A DNA stretch of 64,000 nt from Candidatus Rhodoferax odensensis (GTDB lineage: Bacteria; Pseudomonadota; Gammaproteobacteria; Burkholderiales; Burkholderiaceae_C), in NCBI GenBank assembly GCA_016718405.1, contig JADKDJ010000033.1, forward strand, positions 534,755 to 598,754, given 5' to 3'. Below, in pieces: positions 17,418-25,627 of the stretch; the first letter of the stretch is position 1, and each line of letters begins with the position of its first letter. The notes below the pieces were generated by a model that saw only the letters and a list, made by a program, of their open reading frames with translations, was not told the DNA's origin and ran no database searches. A program made the position numbers and the translations under genes.

Positions 17418-17916
17418 TTACCACGCCGTCTTCGTCGGCATACAGCCAGTCGCCGGGGCGCACCCACACGCCTTGGATTTGCACCGGCACGTTCTGCTGT
17501 CCTTCATTGCGCTTCTCGGTCGGCATGGGGTTACTGGCCAGCGCCCGAATGCCCACCGGCAACACGCCCAGCTCGGCCACATCGCGCACACAGCCATCAA
17601 TCAGCACACCGGCCCAGCCATTGCGCGCGGCCGCCGCGCCCAAATTTCCGCCCAGCAGCGCGCGGCGCAGCGAGGCGCCACCGTCGACCACCAGCACCTT
17701 GGCGACGCGCCCCTGCGGCGTGTCCTCAAAGCCGACAGAGTCCACTGCCGCCTTGACCAGCGTGTTGTCCTCAAAACATTTCACCGTCACCACCGGTCCG
17801 CAGAACTTGCGCAAGGCACCAAAGTCGCGCAAGCCGGGTGGCAGCACCCGAAAACTGCCGGAGAGATCGGTCTTGTGGGCATCGCACAGGTCGCAGCTGG
17901 CAAAGTTAGGTGTCAT
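17395..17916 (-). CDS. rraA: RraA-like protein / 4-hydroxy-4-methyl-2-oxoglutarate aldolase family
   Basis: A 173-residue protein from ATG 17916 (MTPNFASCDLCDAH). The family signature is present: GGNLGAAAARNGWAGVLIDG followed by CVRDVAEL, where the Arg-Asp pair binds the divalent metal and substrate carboxylate in aldolases. E. coli RraA instead inhibits RNase E; many proteobacterial members have HMG/oxaloacetate aldolase or decarboxylase activity, and sequence alone does not separate the two here. It is convergent with the EamA gene and its upstream region (17917-18254) is shared divergently with the SWIB protein gene. Confidence 0.82.
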   Translation of the reverse strand: MTPNFASCDLCDAHKTDLSGSFRVLPPGLRDFGALRKFCGPVVTVKCFEDNTLVKAAVDSVGFEDTPQGRVAKVLVVDGGASLRRALLGGNLGAAAARNGWAGVLIDGCVRDVAELGVLPVGIRALASNPMPTEKRNEGQQNVPVQIQGVWVRPGDWLYADEDGVVISAQRLA

Positions 17917-17964
17917 GGTCGAAAGGTCCTGAAATTTGCAAAATTGTAGGGCCTGCCCACTCAC

Positions 17965-18254
17965 AAACGGCTCTGCAGTGTCACCCTCGCAACGGAGAAA
18001 AACTCATTGGTGACGCCAGCTTGATCGCCGCACCTGCGGCACTGCATGAGCACGCACAGCGGCACACAGGGCAACACACCAGGGCTGTCACTGGGGCGCC
18101 CAGAGGGAGAACACCGAGTAAAAAAACAACACGCCAGAGGGAAAAAGGCGCTTTTTCCCTTGGAAAGGCGCTATTTCTCCAGTAGCATCCGCCTTGCCAG
18201 TGGAGAAGCAGTTTTTCGCTGGTGATTAATCAACTTCTAGAAGGACAATTCATC
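17965..18254. promoter_or_regulatory. Divergent intergenic region between rraA-like and SWIB genes, with palindrome
   Basis: No gene is evident here. It holds a perfect 10-bp inverted repeat (AGGGAAAAAG, 3-base spacer, CTTTTTCCCT) at 18138-18160. It could act as a bidirectional terminator-like stem or a protein site upstream of the abundant-protein gene that follows. An AGAAGGA ribosome-binding site lies at about 18238-18244, before ATG 18255. Confidence 0.5.
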
Positions 18255-18701
18255 ATGGCAACTGCAAAAAAAGCTCCGGCAAAGAAAGCTGCTCCCGCAA
18301 AGAAAGCAGCACCTGCCAAAAAGGCTGCACCAGCGAAGAAGGTAGCCGCCAAGAAGGCTCCGGCCAAGAAGGCTGCACCAGCAAAGAAGGCCCCTGCGGC
18401 CAAGAAGGCACCTGCCAAGAAGGTTGCTGCTAAAAAGGCTCCGGCCAAGAAGCGCACCGTCAACGCAGCGTTCATGAAGGCCTTGACGCCAAGCGCCGCA
18501 TTGGCCGCGATCGTGGGTGCCAATCCGCTGCCGCGCACCGAGGTGGTCAGCAAGCTGTGGGCCTACATCAAGAAAAACAAACTGCAAGACGCTGTCAACA
18601 AGCGCATGATCAACGCCGACGCCAAGCTGAAGGAAATCTTCGGCAAGATGCAAGTGTCGATGTTCGAGATGGCTGGCTTGATTGGCAAGCACCTCAAGTA
18701 A
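18255..18701 (+). CDS. Lysine-rich (PAKKA repeat) SWIB-domain DNA-binding protein
   Basis: A 148-residue basic protein. Residues 5-66 are tandem KKAPAKKAA-type repeats like the C-terminal tails of H1 histones; residues 68-148 form a SWIB/MDM2-like domain (LTPSAALAAIVGANPLPRTE, KLWAYIKKNKLQD, LKEIFGKMQVSMFEM). ATG 18255 is preceded by a good AGAAGGA site; an upstream in-frame ATG at 18222 lacks one. It is monocistronic, ending at a strong terminator. Such proteins probably compact DNA or modulate nucleoid structure; the SWIB domain otherwise occurs mainly in eukaryotes and chlamydiae, as well as some betaproteobacteria. Function is not established. Confidence 0.85.
   Translation: MATAKKAPAKKAAPAKKAAPAKKAAPAKKVAAKKAPAKKAAPAKKAPAAKKAPAKKVAAKKAPAKKRTVNAAFMKALTPSAALAAIVGANPLPRTEVVSKLWAYIKKNKLQDAVNKRMINADAKLKEIFGKMQVSMFEMAGLIGKHLK
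18267..18452 (+). repeat. Lys-Ala-Pro coding repeat tract
   Basis: Short imperfect DNA repeats encode KAPAKKAA-type units in the N-terminal half of the SWIB protein. The units are of mixed length (about 5-9 codons), so slippage or recombination could change the length of the basic tail between strains. Confidence 0.7.
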
Positions 18702-18726
18702 TCAGCTTCGGCTGCTTACGCAAAAG

Positions 18727-18752
18727 GGCCGACGCAAGTCGGCCTTTTTTTT
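18727..18752 (+). terminator. Rho-independent terminator after SWIB gene
   Basis: A perfect 7-bp stem GGCCGAC/GTCGGCC with a GCAA tetraloop is followed by eight T residues. It lies 25 bp after the stop codon. The remaining 200 bp to the next gene shows no further gene. Confidence 0.93.
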
Positions 18753-18953
18753 GCGCAAGCACCGATGGTCTTGCCCTGATCTCCGACGCCTGCAAGCGCA
18801 AGTCCGGCCACCGGGTTTATCCCGAGAAATCGCCGCCGCGCGCCGCTGCATAATCAGCCCGACAGGCCGCTTACATCGCGTAGCCCTGATCCGTAGACCA
18901 GGCGACCACAAGCCGCCTTCCCGAGTCAACTCAGCCGTTAGAACGTCTCCACC

Positions 18954-19964
18954 TTGTTTCGCTTTATCCTGACCCGCCTGAGTCTGGTCATTCCCACCTT
19001 CCTGGGGATGACGCTGGTGGCCTTCTTTCTCATCCGCCTGGTACCCGGCGATCCGATTGAAACCCTTGCCGGTGAGCGGGGTATCGATCCGGCACGGCAC
19101 GCCACATTGCTCAAGGAATACGGGCTGGACCGGCCGATTCTGGTTCAATACGGCATCTACATCGGCCGTGTGTTGCAGGGCGACCTGGGCAAGTCGGTGA
19201 TCACGCAAACGCCGGTGTTGACCGAATTCACCGCGCTGTTTCCCGCCACCATTGAGCTGGCGACTTGCGCCATTCTGTTCGCCCTGATCATCGGCATTCC
19301 GGCCGGCATTCTGGCGGCGGTCAAACGCAACTCCATCCTCGACCATGGTGTGATGGGGATCTCGCTCACCGGCTACTCGATGCCGATTTTCTGGTGGGGT
19401 TTGCTACTGATCCTGCTGTTCTCGGTGCAGCTTGATCTGACCCCGGTGTCGGGCCGTCTCGACGTCAAGTACTTCATTGAACCGGTCACCGGATTCCTGT
19501 TGATCGACTCCTGGCTGGCCAACGACAAGGGAGCCTTCTGGTCGACTCTGTCTCACCTGATCCTGCCCACCATCGTGCTGGGCACGAACCCGCTGGCGGT
19601 GATCGCGCGCATGACCCGCTCCGCGATGCTCGAGGTTCTGGGCGAGGACTACATCCGCACCGCCCGCGCCAAAGGTCTACCCAACTTGCGCGTGGTGTCG
19701 CTGCACGCGCTGCGCAACGCCCTGATTCCGGTGGTGACGGTGATTGGCTTGCAGGTGGGCGTGTTGTTCACCGGCGCCATCCTGACCGAGACCATTTTCT
19801 CCTGGCCGGGCGTGGGCAAATGGCTGATCGAGGCCATCAGCCGACGCGACTACCCGGTGCTGCAGGGCGGCATGCTGTTGCTAGGCAGCATGGTGATGAT
19901 GGTCAACCTGCTGGTTGACATCACTTACGGCATCATCAACCCACGCATCAGGCATCAACGGTGA
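18954..19964 (+). CDS. dppB: Dipeptide ABC transporter permease DppB type (second operon)
   Basis: Inner-membrane permease of 336 residues starting with TTG 18954 (LFRFILTRLSLVIPTFLGMT). The proline and glycine pattern VPGDPIETLAGERGIDP and the EAA loop (YIRTARAKGLPNLRVVSLHA) are typical of DppB, and it ends with ITYGIINPRIR. It opens a five-gene plus-strand operon (B, C, D, F, A) with overlapping starts and stops. It is clearly diverged from the transporter at 5 kb, so the two operons are paralogues rather than a recent duplication. Substrate class is peptide or peptide-like; context does not narrow it. Confidence 0.88.
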   Translation: MFRFILTRLSLVIPTFLGMTLVAFFLIRLVPGDPIETLAGERGIDPARHATLLKEYGLDRPILVQYGIYIGRVLQGDLGKSVITQTPVLTEFTALFPATIELATCAILFALIIGIPAGILAAVKRNSILDHGVMGISLTGYSMPIFWWGLLLILLFSVQLDLTPVSGRLDVKYFIEPVTGFLLIDSWLANDKGAFWSTLSHLILPTIVLGTNPLAVIARMTRSAMLEVLGEDYIRTARAKGLPNLRVVSLHALRNALIPVVTVIGLQVGVLFTGAILTETIFSWPGVGKWLIEAISRRDYPVLQGGMLLLGSMVMMVNLLVDITYGIINPRIRHQR

Positions 19965-20866
19965 ACAGCACAGCTATCACGAATGCGGCGACGCAGCAGC
20001 ATGCACCCCCGCACCCGCTGCGTGAGTTCTGGACCTATTTCTGCGCCAACAACGGTGCCGTCGCCGGCCTGGTCATCGTCGTTGCCGTGTTGCTGGTCGC
20101 GCTATTTGCACCATGGCTGGCGCCCTATGCACCGGACCTGACCAACAACGCGGTGTTTCTCAAACCTCCCGCGTGGCAGCAGGGCGGCTCGTGGGCCTAC
20201 CCGCTGGGCACCGATGCGATTGGCCGCGACATCCTGTCGCGCCTGATTCACGGTGCGCGGCTCTCGCTGGTCATCGGCATTGCCGTGGTGGCGGTATCGG
20301 TGCTGGTGGGCACGGTGCTGGGCTTGACCGCAGGCTACTTCCGGGGTATCTACGAGATCGCGGTGATGCGCCTGATGGACATCATCCTGACCTTGCCCAG
20401 TCTGTTGCTGGCGATCGTCATCGTGGCAATTTTGGGGCCGGGCATGATGAATGCCATGCTGGCAGTCTCGATCGTGGTGCTGCCGCACTATGTGCGCATC
20501 ACTCGCGCGGCAGTGATCTCCGAAACCTCCAAGGACTACGTGACTGCCGCACGCATGAATGGTGCGAGCCACTTTCGGCTGATGTTCAACGAGGTGCTGC
20601 CCAACTGCACCGCGCCGCTGATCGTGCAGGCATCGCTGGGCATCTCGACAGCCATCCTGGACGCCGCCGCGCTGGGCTTTCTGGGCCTGGGCGCGCAACC
20701 ACCCTCGCCCGAATGGGGCACCATGCTGGCCGACGCGCGCGAATTCGTGCTGCGCGCCTGGTGGGTGGTCACCTTTCCGGGTCTGATGATCCTGATCACC
20801 GTGTTGGCCTTCAACCTGCTGGGCGACGGACTGCGTGATGCGTTCGACCCCAAGCTCAAGCGCTAG
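19961..20866 (+). CDS. dppC: Dipeptide ABC transporter permease DppC type (second operon)
   Basis: A 301-residue permease starting at GTG 19961, overlapping the dppB stop as GTGA. The first helix (GLVIVVAVLLVALFAPWLAP) is followed by the canonical PLGTDAIGRDILSRLIHGAR and a cytoplasmic EAA loop (YVTAARMNGASHFRLMFNEV). The membrane domain is complete and ends GDGLRDAFDPKLKR. It acts with DppB to form the channel. Confidence 0.88.
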   Translation: MNSTAITNAATQQHAPPHPLREFWTYFCANNGAVAGLVIVVAVLLVALFAPWLAPYAPDLTNNAVFLKPPAWQQGGSWAYPLGTDAIGRDILSRLIHGARLSLVIGIAVVAVSVLVGTVLGLTAGYFRGIYEIAVMRLMDIILTLPSLLLAIVIVAILGPGMMNAMLAVSIVVLPHYVRITRAAVISETSKDYVTAARMNGASHFRLMFNEVLPNCTAPLIVQASLGISTAILDAAALGFLGLGAQPPSPEWGTMLADAREFVLRAWWVVTFPGLMILITVLAFNLLGDGLRDAFDPKLKR

Positions 20867-20889
20867 CCGCAGCCCTGACGCGGACTCTC

Positions 20890-21904
20890 ATGGCCTTACT
20901 TGAAATCGAGAACCTGTCGGTCGACTTCCCGTCGCAAAGCGGTGTGATGCACGCGGTCGACCGCGTCAGCCTGACAGTCGAGGCCGGCGACGTGCTGGGC
21001 ATCGTGGGTGAATCGGGCTCGGGAAAAAGCGTCACCATGATGGCGCTGATGGGCCTGGTGGCCTATCCTGGCGTGGTCCGGGCCGACACCCTGCGATTTG
21101 ACGGGCACGATTTGCTCAGCCTGTCCGAACGTGACCGTCGGCGCCTGACCGGCAAAGACGTGGCCATGATTTTTCATGACCCCACCACCAGCCTGAACCC
21201 GTGCTTCACGATTGGTTTTCAATTGGCCGAAACACTCAAGCTGCATCTGGGGATGGACAGCAAGGGCGCGCAGCGGCGCTCGATTGAACTGCTGGAGCAG
21301 GTCGGGATTCCGGCACCCGGAGAGCCGCCTCAAGGTGTTTCCGCACCAGATGTCGGGGGGCATGAACCAGCGCGTGATGATCGCCATGGCGATTGCCTGC
21401 AACCCCAAGCTGCTGATTGCCGACGAGCCCACCACCGCGCTGGACGTGACCATCCAGGCACAAATCCTCGACCTCTTGCGCAGCCTGCAAAAAGAACGCG
21501 GCATGGCGCTGATCCTGATCACCCACAACATGGGTGTGGTCTCCGAGATGGCGCAGCGCGTGGCCGTCATGTATGCCGGTCAGGTCATGGAAGAGCGCGG
21601 CGCCACGGCACTGTTTGCCGCCCCGCAGCACCCCTACACCGAGGCACTGATGGCGGCACTGCCCGAGCGCAGCGACGGCCAGCGCCGCCTGGCCACCATC
21701 CCCGGCATGGTGCCGGGTTTGTACGACCGACCCAGCGGCTGCCTGTTTGCCCCGCGCTGCAGCCACGCCGCCAACAACTGCCAGGCACAGCGCCCAGCCC
21801 TGCGCATGTGGCATGACGGCATGGTGCGCTGCCACTACCCCCTGGGTGATGCCGACGCCCGTGCCGCCCAGACTGAAGGCGATCTTGACGAGGTGGGCGC
21901 GTGA
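20890..21904 (+). pseudogene. dppD: Dipeptide ABC transporter ATPase DppD type, single +1 frameshift
   Basis: ATP-binding subunit of the second operon, about 337 residues if corrected. The first part (ATG 20890) has Walker A (GESGSGKS) and the Q-loop (IFHDPTTSLNP). An extra G at about 21319-21320 (CCCGGAG where CCCGAG restores the frame) shifts the reading inside the helix before the signature. The second frame carries PHQMSGGMNQRVMIAMAIA, Walker B (LLIADEPTTALD), the H-loop (LITHNMG) and the SGCLFAPRCSHAANNC tail. The stop at 21904 overlaps the next gene as GTGA. All other genes of the operon are intact, so a sequencing error is as likely as a real lesion. Confidence 0.85.
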
Positions 21905-22926
21905 ACGCCTTGTTGAACCCGATCGCCACACCGACTGAACCGGTGGTACAAGCCCGCGACCTGCGCCAGGTCTACGCGATTCGTCGTGGCCTGTTCCGCG
22001 CCCCCGATCAGCTGCAGGCGGTCGGCGGCGTGTCCTTCACCGTGCTGCCCGGCAAGACGCTGGCGGTAGTGGGCGAATCGGGTTGCGGCAAGTCCACGCT
22101 GGCGCGCATGGTCTCATTGATTGAGCACCCCACAGCGGGCGAGCTCAAGATCGGTGGCGTCGATGTGATCGCGGCGCAGCCGCAGCAGCGCCAAGCCCTG
22201 CGCCGGGCGGTGCAATTGGTGTTTCAAAACCCCTACGGCTCGCTCAACCCGCGCAAGAAGATTGGCGCCATTTTGGAAGCGCCCCTGGAGATCAACACCA
22301 GCCTGAGCGCCGATGAGCGCCAGGCCCAGGCGCGCGGCATGCTGGCCTTGGTGGGCCTGCGCCCCGAGCATTACGACCGCTACCCGCACATGTTCTCGGG
22401 CGGCCAGCGCCAGCGCATCGCCATCGCGCGCGCGCTGATGCGCAACCCGGCGCTGCTGGTGGCCGACGAGCCGGTCTCGGCGCTGGACGTGTCGATCCAG
22501 GCCCAGGTGCTCAATTTGCTGGCCGACCTGCAACAGGAACTGGGCCTGGCCTACCTGTTCATCTCGCACGACCTGGGCGTGGTGCGCCACATTGCCCACG
22601 ACGTGCTGGTGATGTACCTGGGCCACACTGTGGAGCAAGGCGACAAGCAGACCTTGTTCACGCAACCGCTGCACCCCTACACCCGCGCTCTGCTGGGCTC
22701 AACCCCAGGCTTGGCAGGTCAAACCGCTGGCCTTCCACGCATCGTTCTCACCGGCGAGTTACCCTCGCCCCTGAATCCACCCAGCGGCTGTGTGTTCTCG
22801 ACCCGCTGCCCCAACGCGGTCGAGCGCTGCCGCGTGGAACGCCCGATACTGCGCCATCTGGCCGAACGCCAAGTGGCTTGCCATCTGGCCGAACAATTTA
22901 TCCAACCCGCTGCCCCGCAGCACTAA
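21901..22926 (+). CDS. dppF: Dipeptide ABC transporter ATPase DppF type (second operon)
   Basis: Intact 341-residue ATPase beginning at GTG 21901. Walker A (GESGCGKST), Q-loop (VFQNPYGSLNPRKKI), signature (SGGQRQRIAIARAL), Walker B (LLVADEPVSALD), H-loop (FISHDLG) and the C-terminal SGCVFSTRCPNAVERC domain are all present. It pairs with DppD to power the importer. A binding protein gene follows after 19 bp with its own AGGAG site. Confidence 0.9.
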   Translation: MNALLNPIATPTEPVVQARDLRQVYAIRRGLFRAPDQLQAVGGVSFTVLPGKTLAVVGESGCGKSTLARMVSLIEHPTAGELKIGGVDVIAAQPQQRQALRRAVQLVFQNPYGSLNPRKKIGAILEAPLEINTSLSADERQAQARGMLALVGLRPEHYDRYPHMFSGGQRQRIAIARALMRNPALLVADEPVSALDVSIQAQVLNLLADLQQELGLAYLFISHDLGVVRHIAHDVLVMYLGHTVEQGDKQTLFTQPLHPYTRALLGSTPGLAGQTAGLPRIVLTGELPSPLNPPSGCVFSTRCPNAVERCRVERPILRHLAERQVACHLAEQFIQPAAPQH

Positions 22927-22945
22927 CCCCTGAGGAGTCCATAAG

Positions 22946-24580
22946 ATGATTCAAACAAAACTGCGAGCTGCCGTGAAGCGCCCCAGTAAGATCGCCCTGC
23001 TGTGCGCAGTGGCGCTACCGGCCATTCTGGCCATGACCCCGGTGGCCGCCAAGACCCTGGTGTTTTGCTCGGAAGGCAGCCCGGAGAACTTCTACCCCGG
23101 CATCAATACCACGGGCACATCCTTCGACGCCAACACCCAGATCTACAGCCGCCTGGTCGACTTCGAGCGCGGCGGCACCGCCGTGGTGCCCGGCCTGGCC
23201 GAGCGCTGGACCGTCTCAGCCGACGGCAAGGAATACACCTTCTTCCTGCGCAAGGGCGTCAAGTGGCACAGCAACAAGAACTTCAAGCCCACGCGCGACA
23301 TGAACGCGGACGACATCATCTTCGCCATTGAGCGCCAGTGGAAGGAAAGCAACCCCTACTTCAAGGTCACCAGCCCGAACCACTCGTACTTCAACGACAT
23401 GGGCATGGACAAACTGATCAAGTCGGTGGACAAGGTTGACCCCATGACGGTGAAGATCACGCTCAACTCGGCCAATGCGCCCTTCCTCTCCGGCTGGGCC
23501 ATGGAGTACGCCGGCGTGCAGTCCAAGGAATATGCCGACGCCATGCTCAAAGCTGGCACGCCCGAAAAGATCGACCAGGAACCCATCGGCAGCGGTCCGT
23601 TCATGCTGGTGCAGTACCAGAAGGACGCCCTCATTCGGTACAAGGCCTTCCCGGAGTACTACGGCGGCAAAGCCAAGATCGACGACCTGGTGTTCTCGAT
23701 CACGCCCGACGCCTCGGTGCGCTGGGCCAAGCTGCAAAAGGGTGAATGCCATGTCATGCCCTACCCCAACCCGGCGGACCTGGACGCGATGCGCAAGGAC
23801 CCCAAGGTCACGGTGCTGGAGCAAGCCGGCCTGAACGTCGGTTACCTGGCCTACAACACCACCAAGAAGCCGTTTGACGACGTGCGCGTGCGCAAGGCGA
23901 TCAACATGGCCATCAACAAGAAGGCCATCATCGACGCCGTCTACCTGTCCAGCGGCATCGCCGCCGTCAACCCGATCCCGCCGACCATGTGGTCGTACAA
24001 GAAGGACCTCAAGGACGACGCCTTCAATCCCGAGGCGGCCAAGAAACTGCTGGCCGATGCCGGCTTCCCCAACGGCATGACCACCGACCTGTGGGCCATG
24101 CCCGTGCAGCGTCCGTACAACCCAAATGCCAAGCGTATCGCCGAGTTGATGCAGGCCGACCTGGCCAAGATCGGCGTCAAGGCCGAGATCAAGACCTTTG
24201 AGTGGGGCGAATACCGCAAGCGCATGCAGGCCGGCGAACACCAGATGGGCATGCTCGGCTGGACCGGCGACAACGGTGACCCAGACAACTTCTTGCACAC
24301 CCTGCTGGGCTGCGACTCGGCCCAGGGCGTGAGCGGCAGCAACGTCGCCAAGTTCTGCTACAAGCCCTTCGACGACCTGGTGGTCAAGGCCAAGGCCGTC
24401 ACCAACACCGCCGAGCGCACCAAGCTGTATGAGCAGGCGCAGGTGATCTTCAAGGAGCAAGCGCCCTGGTTCACCATCGCGCACGCGGTGCAGCTCAAAC
24501 CGGTGCGCAAGGAAGTGATTGACTTCAAGCTCAGCCCGTTTGGCCGCCACAGCTTTTACGGCGTGGACATCAAGGAATAA
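22946..24580 (+). CDS. dppA: Periplasmic dipeptide-binding protein, DppA type (SBP_bac_5)
   Basis: A 544-residue substrate-binding lipoprotein-like/periplasmic protein. The signal peptide (IALLCAVALPAILAMTPVAA) ends before KTLVFCSEGSPENFYPG, closely like DppA. The family 5 pattern is clear: VVPGLAERWTVSADGKEYTF and GVKWHSNKNFKPTRDMNADD, then WAKLQKGECHVMPYPNP and the C-terminal GWTGDNGDPDNFLHTLLGCD, which in E. coli DppA forms the peptide pocket. AGGAG precedes the ATG. Placed last in the B-C-D-F-A operon. In some relatives DppA also serves as a chemoreceptor ligand carrier; nothing in the sequence decides that here. Confidence 0.92.
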   Translation: MIQTKLRAAVKRPSKIALLCAVALPAILAMTPVAAKTLVFCSEGSPENFYPGINTTGTSFDANTQIYSRLVDFERGGTAVVPGLAERWTVSADGKEYTFFLRKGVKWHSNKNFKPTRDMNADDIIFAIERQWKESNPYFKVTSPNHSYFNDMGMDKLIKSVDKVDPMTVKITLNSANAPFLSGWAMEYAGVQSKEYADAMLKAGTPEKIDQEPIGSGPFMLVQYQKDALIRYKAFPEYYGGKAKIDDLVFSITPDASVRWAKLQKGECHVMPYPNPADLDAMRKDPKVTVLEQAGLNVGYLAYNTTKKPFDDVRVRKAINMAINKKAIIDAVYLSSGIAAVNPIPPTMWSYKKDLKDDAFNPEAAKKLLADAGFPNGMTTDLWAMPVQRPYNPNAKRIAELMQADLAKIGVKAEIKTFEWGEYRKRMQAGEHQMGMLGWTGDNGDPDNFLHTLLGCDSAQGVSGSNVAKFCYKPFDDLVVKAKAVTNTAERTKLYEQAQVIFKEQAPWFTIAHAVQLKPVRKEVIDFKLSPFGRHSFYGVDIKE

Positions 24581-24584
24581 GTCC

Positions 24585-24630
24585 GTTGGGGTCAGAGCAC
24601 ATCGTTTGAGCGAGTGGTCTGACCCGCAAG
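24585..24630 (+). repeat. Dispersed hairpin element, copy 2
   Basis: Begins GTTGGGGTCAGAGC and ends GGTCTGACCCGCAA, four bases after the dppA stop. The 8-bp outer stem GGGTCAGA/TCTGACCC carries a T-A pair where copies 1 and 5 carry A-T, with the same G-G mismatch next to it. Confidence 0.75.
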
Positions 24631-24640
24631 CTTCTAGTCA

Positions 24641-24684
24641 GTTGGGGTCAGAGCACGTCGCTGCGCGAGTGGTCTGACCCGCAA
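24641..24684 (+). repeat. Dispersed hairpin element, copy 3
   Basis: Direct tandem copy of the preceding element, preceded by CTAGTCAGTTG, which also precedes copy 1. The stem is identical to copy 2, and the loop differs (CGTCGCTGCGCGAG against ATCGTTTGAGCGAG). Confidence 0.75.
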
Positions 24685-24710
24685 AGTTTCAGGTTTCGTT
24701 TCTCCAAGTT

Positions 24711-24739
24711 GGGGCCGTCATTGAACGGCCCCTTTTTTT
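24711..24739 (+). terminator. Rho-independent terminator of the second dpp operon
   Basis: Perfect 8-bp stem GGGGCCGT/ACGGCCCC with a 6-base loop, followed by seven T residues. It lies 130 bp after dppA, beyond the tandem hairpin elements. Confidence 0.92.
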
Positions 24740-24813
24740 GCCGCTGGTACTACACTGCCCGGCAGGAGGCCACGCTTGAAGAATTGTCAACTGCTCGGAT
24801 CCGGGACGGGACG

Positions 24814-25626
24814 ATGCTCGCCACGGTGACGGTGGCTGCGGCGCTTGCACTGACGCTTTACGCGGCGGCCATCGTCTGGCTGTGGTTCAAACAGGAGTGG
24901 CTGCTGTTCACGCCCACCGTGTTGCCACCGTCGCAAGTCCTGGCCCAGCCGCCGGACGTACACGAGCTCAGTATCGACGTGCCCGGTGCGCGACTATCGG
25001 CGATGCACCTGCAGTTGCCCAATCCGAGGGGACTGGTGTTCTTTCTCCATGGCAACGCTGGTTGTCTGCAAACCTGGTTCACCAACACCGACTTCTACCG
25101 CCAGGCCAACTTCGACCTGTTCATGCTCGACTACCGGGGCTACGGCAAGAGCACCGGCCGCATCGAGAGCGAGGCACAGTTGCACGCCGATGTGCGTGCC
25201 GTCTGGGATCACCTTTCAGGCCGCTGCACCGGGTACACCAGGATCGTGATCTATGGCCGCTCCCTCGGTTCGGGCCTGGCCGCCCGCCTGTCGGCGGATC
25301 TGTCGACCCAACGCGCACCCGACTTGACGGTGCTGGTATCGCCCTACAGCAGTATGGCGGCGTTGGCGGCCGAGCACTATGGCTGGGTGCCGAGCTGGGT
25401 GCTGCGCTATCCGATGCGTACCGACCAACTGATCCAGCGCATCCGCGGCGCTCTGGTATTGGTCGATGCTGAGCTTGACCAGTTGATCGCGGTCCATCAC
25501 ACCGACACCCTCAAGACCCTGGTGCCGCAGGCGCGTCTGCTGCGCATTACCGGCGCCGCGCACGGCGACATCCATGAGTTTGAGGCCTACCTGCAAGCGC
25601 TGGCTACGCTGCTGGCCGAGTTGTGA
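24814..25626 (+). CDS. Membrane-anchored alpha/beta hydrolase
   Basis: A 270-residue protein from ATG 24814; an upstream in-frame ATG at 24709 would lie inside the terminator hairpin and is not used. Residues 1-25 form a hydrophobic anchor (LATVTVAAALALTLYAAAIV). The fold follows the BEM46/YfhR type: FLHGNAGCLQTW oxyanion region, LDYRGYGKSTG, nucleophile serine in IYGRSLGSGLAARL, acid in LVDAELDQLI and histidine in GAAHGDIHEF. The active site probably faces the periplasm. Substrate unknown. Confidence 0.85.
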   Translation: MLATVTVAAALALTLYAAAIVWLWFKQEWLLFTPTVLPPSQVLAQPPDVHELSIDVPGARLSAMHLQLPNPRGLVFFLHGNAGCLQTWFTNTDFYRQANFDLFMLDYRGYGKSTGRIESEAQLHADVRAVWDHLSGRCTGYTRIVIYGRSLGSGLAARLSADLSTQRAPDLTVLVSPYSSMAALAAEHYGWVPSWVLRYPMRTDQLIQRIRGALVLVDAELDQLIAVHHTDTLKTLVPQARLLRITGAAHGDIHEFEAYLQALATLLAEL

Positions 25627-25627
25627 T

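Noticed and set aside
18267..18452. Separate non-coding tandem repeat
   Set aside because: It is the lysine-rich coding tail of the SWIB protein in an open frame with a good start.
24709..24813. N-terminal extension of the alpha/beta hydrolase
   Set aside because: The extension would be translated from within a terminator hairpin and has no family similarity; ATG 24814 starts at the membrane anchor.
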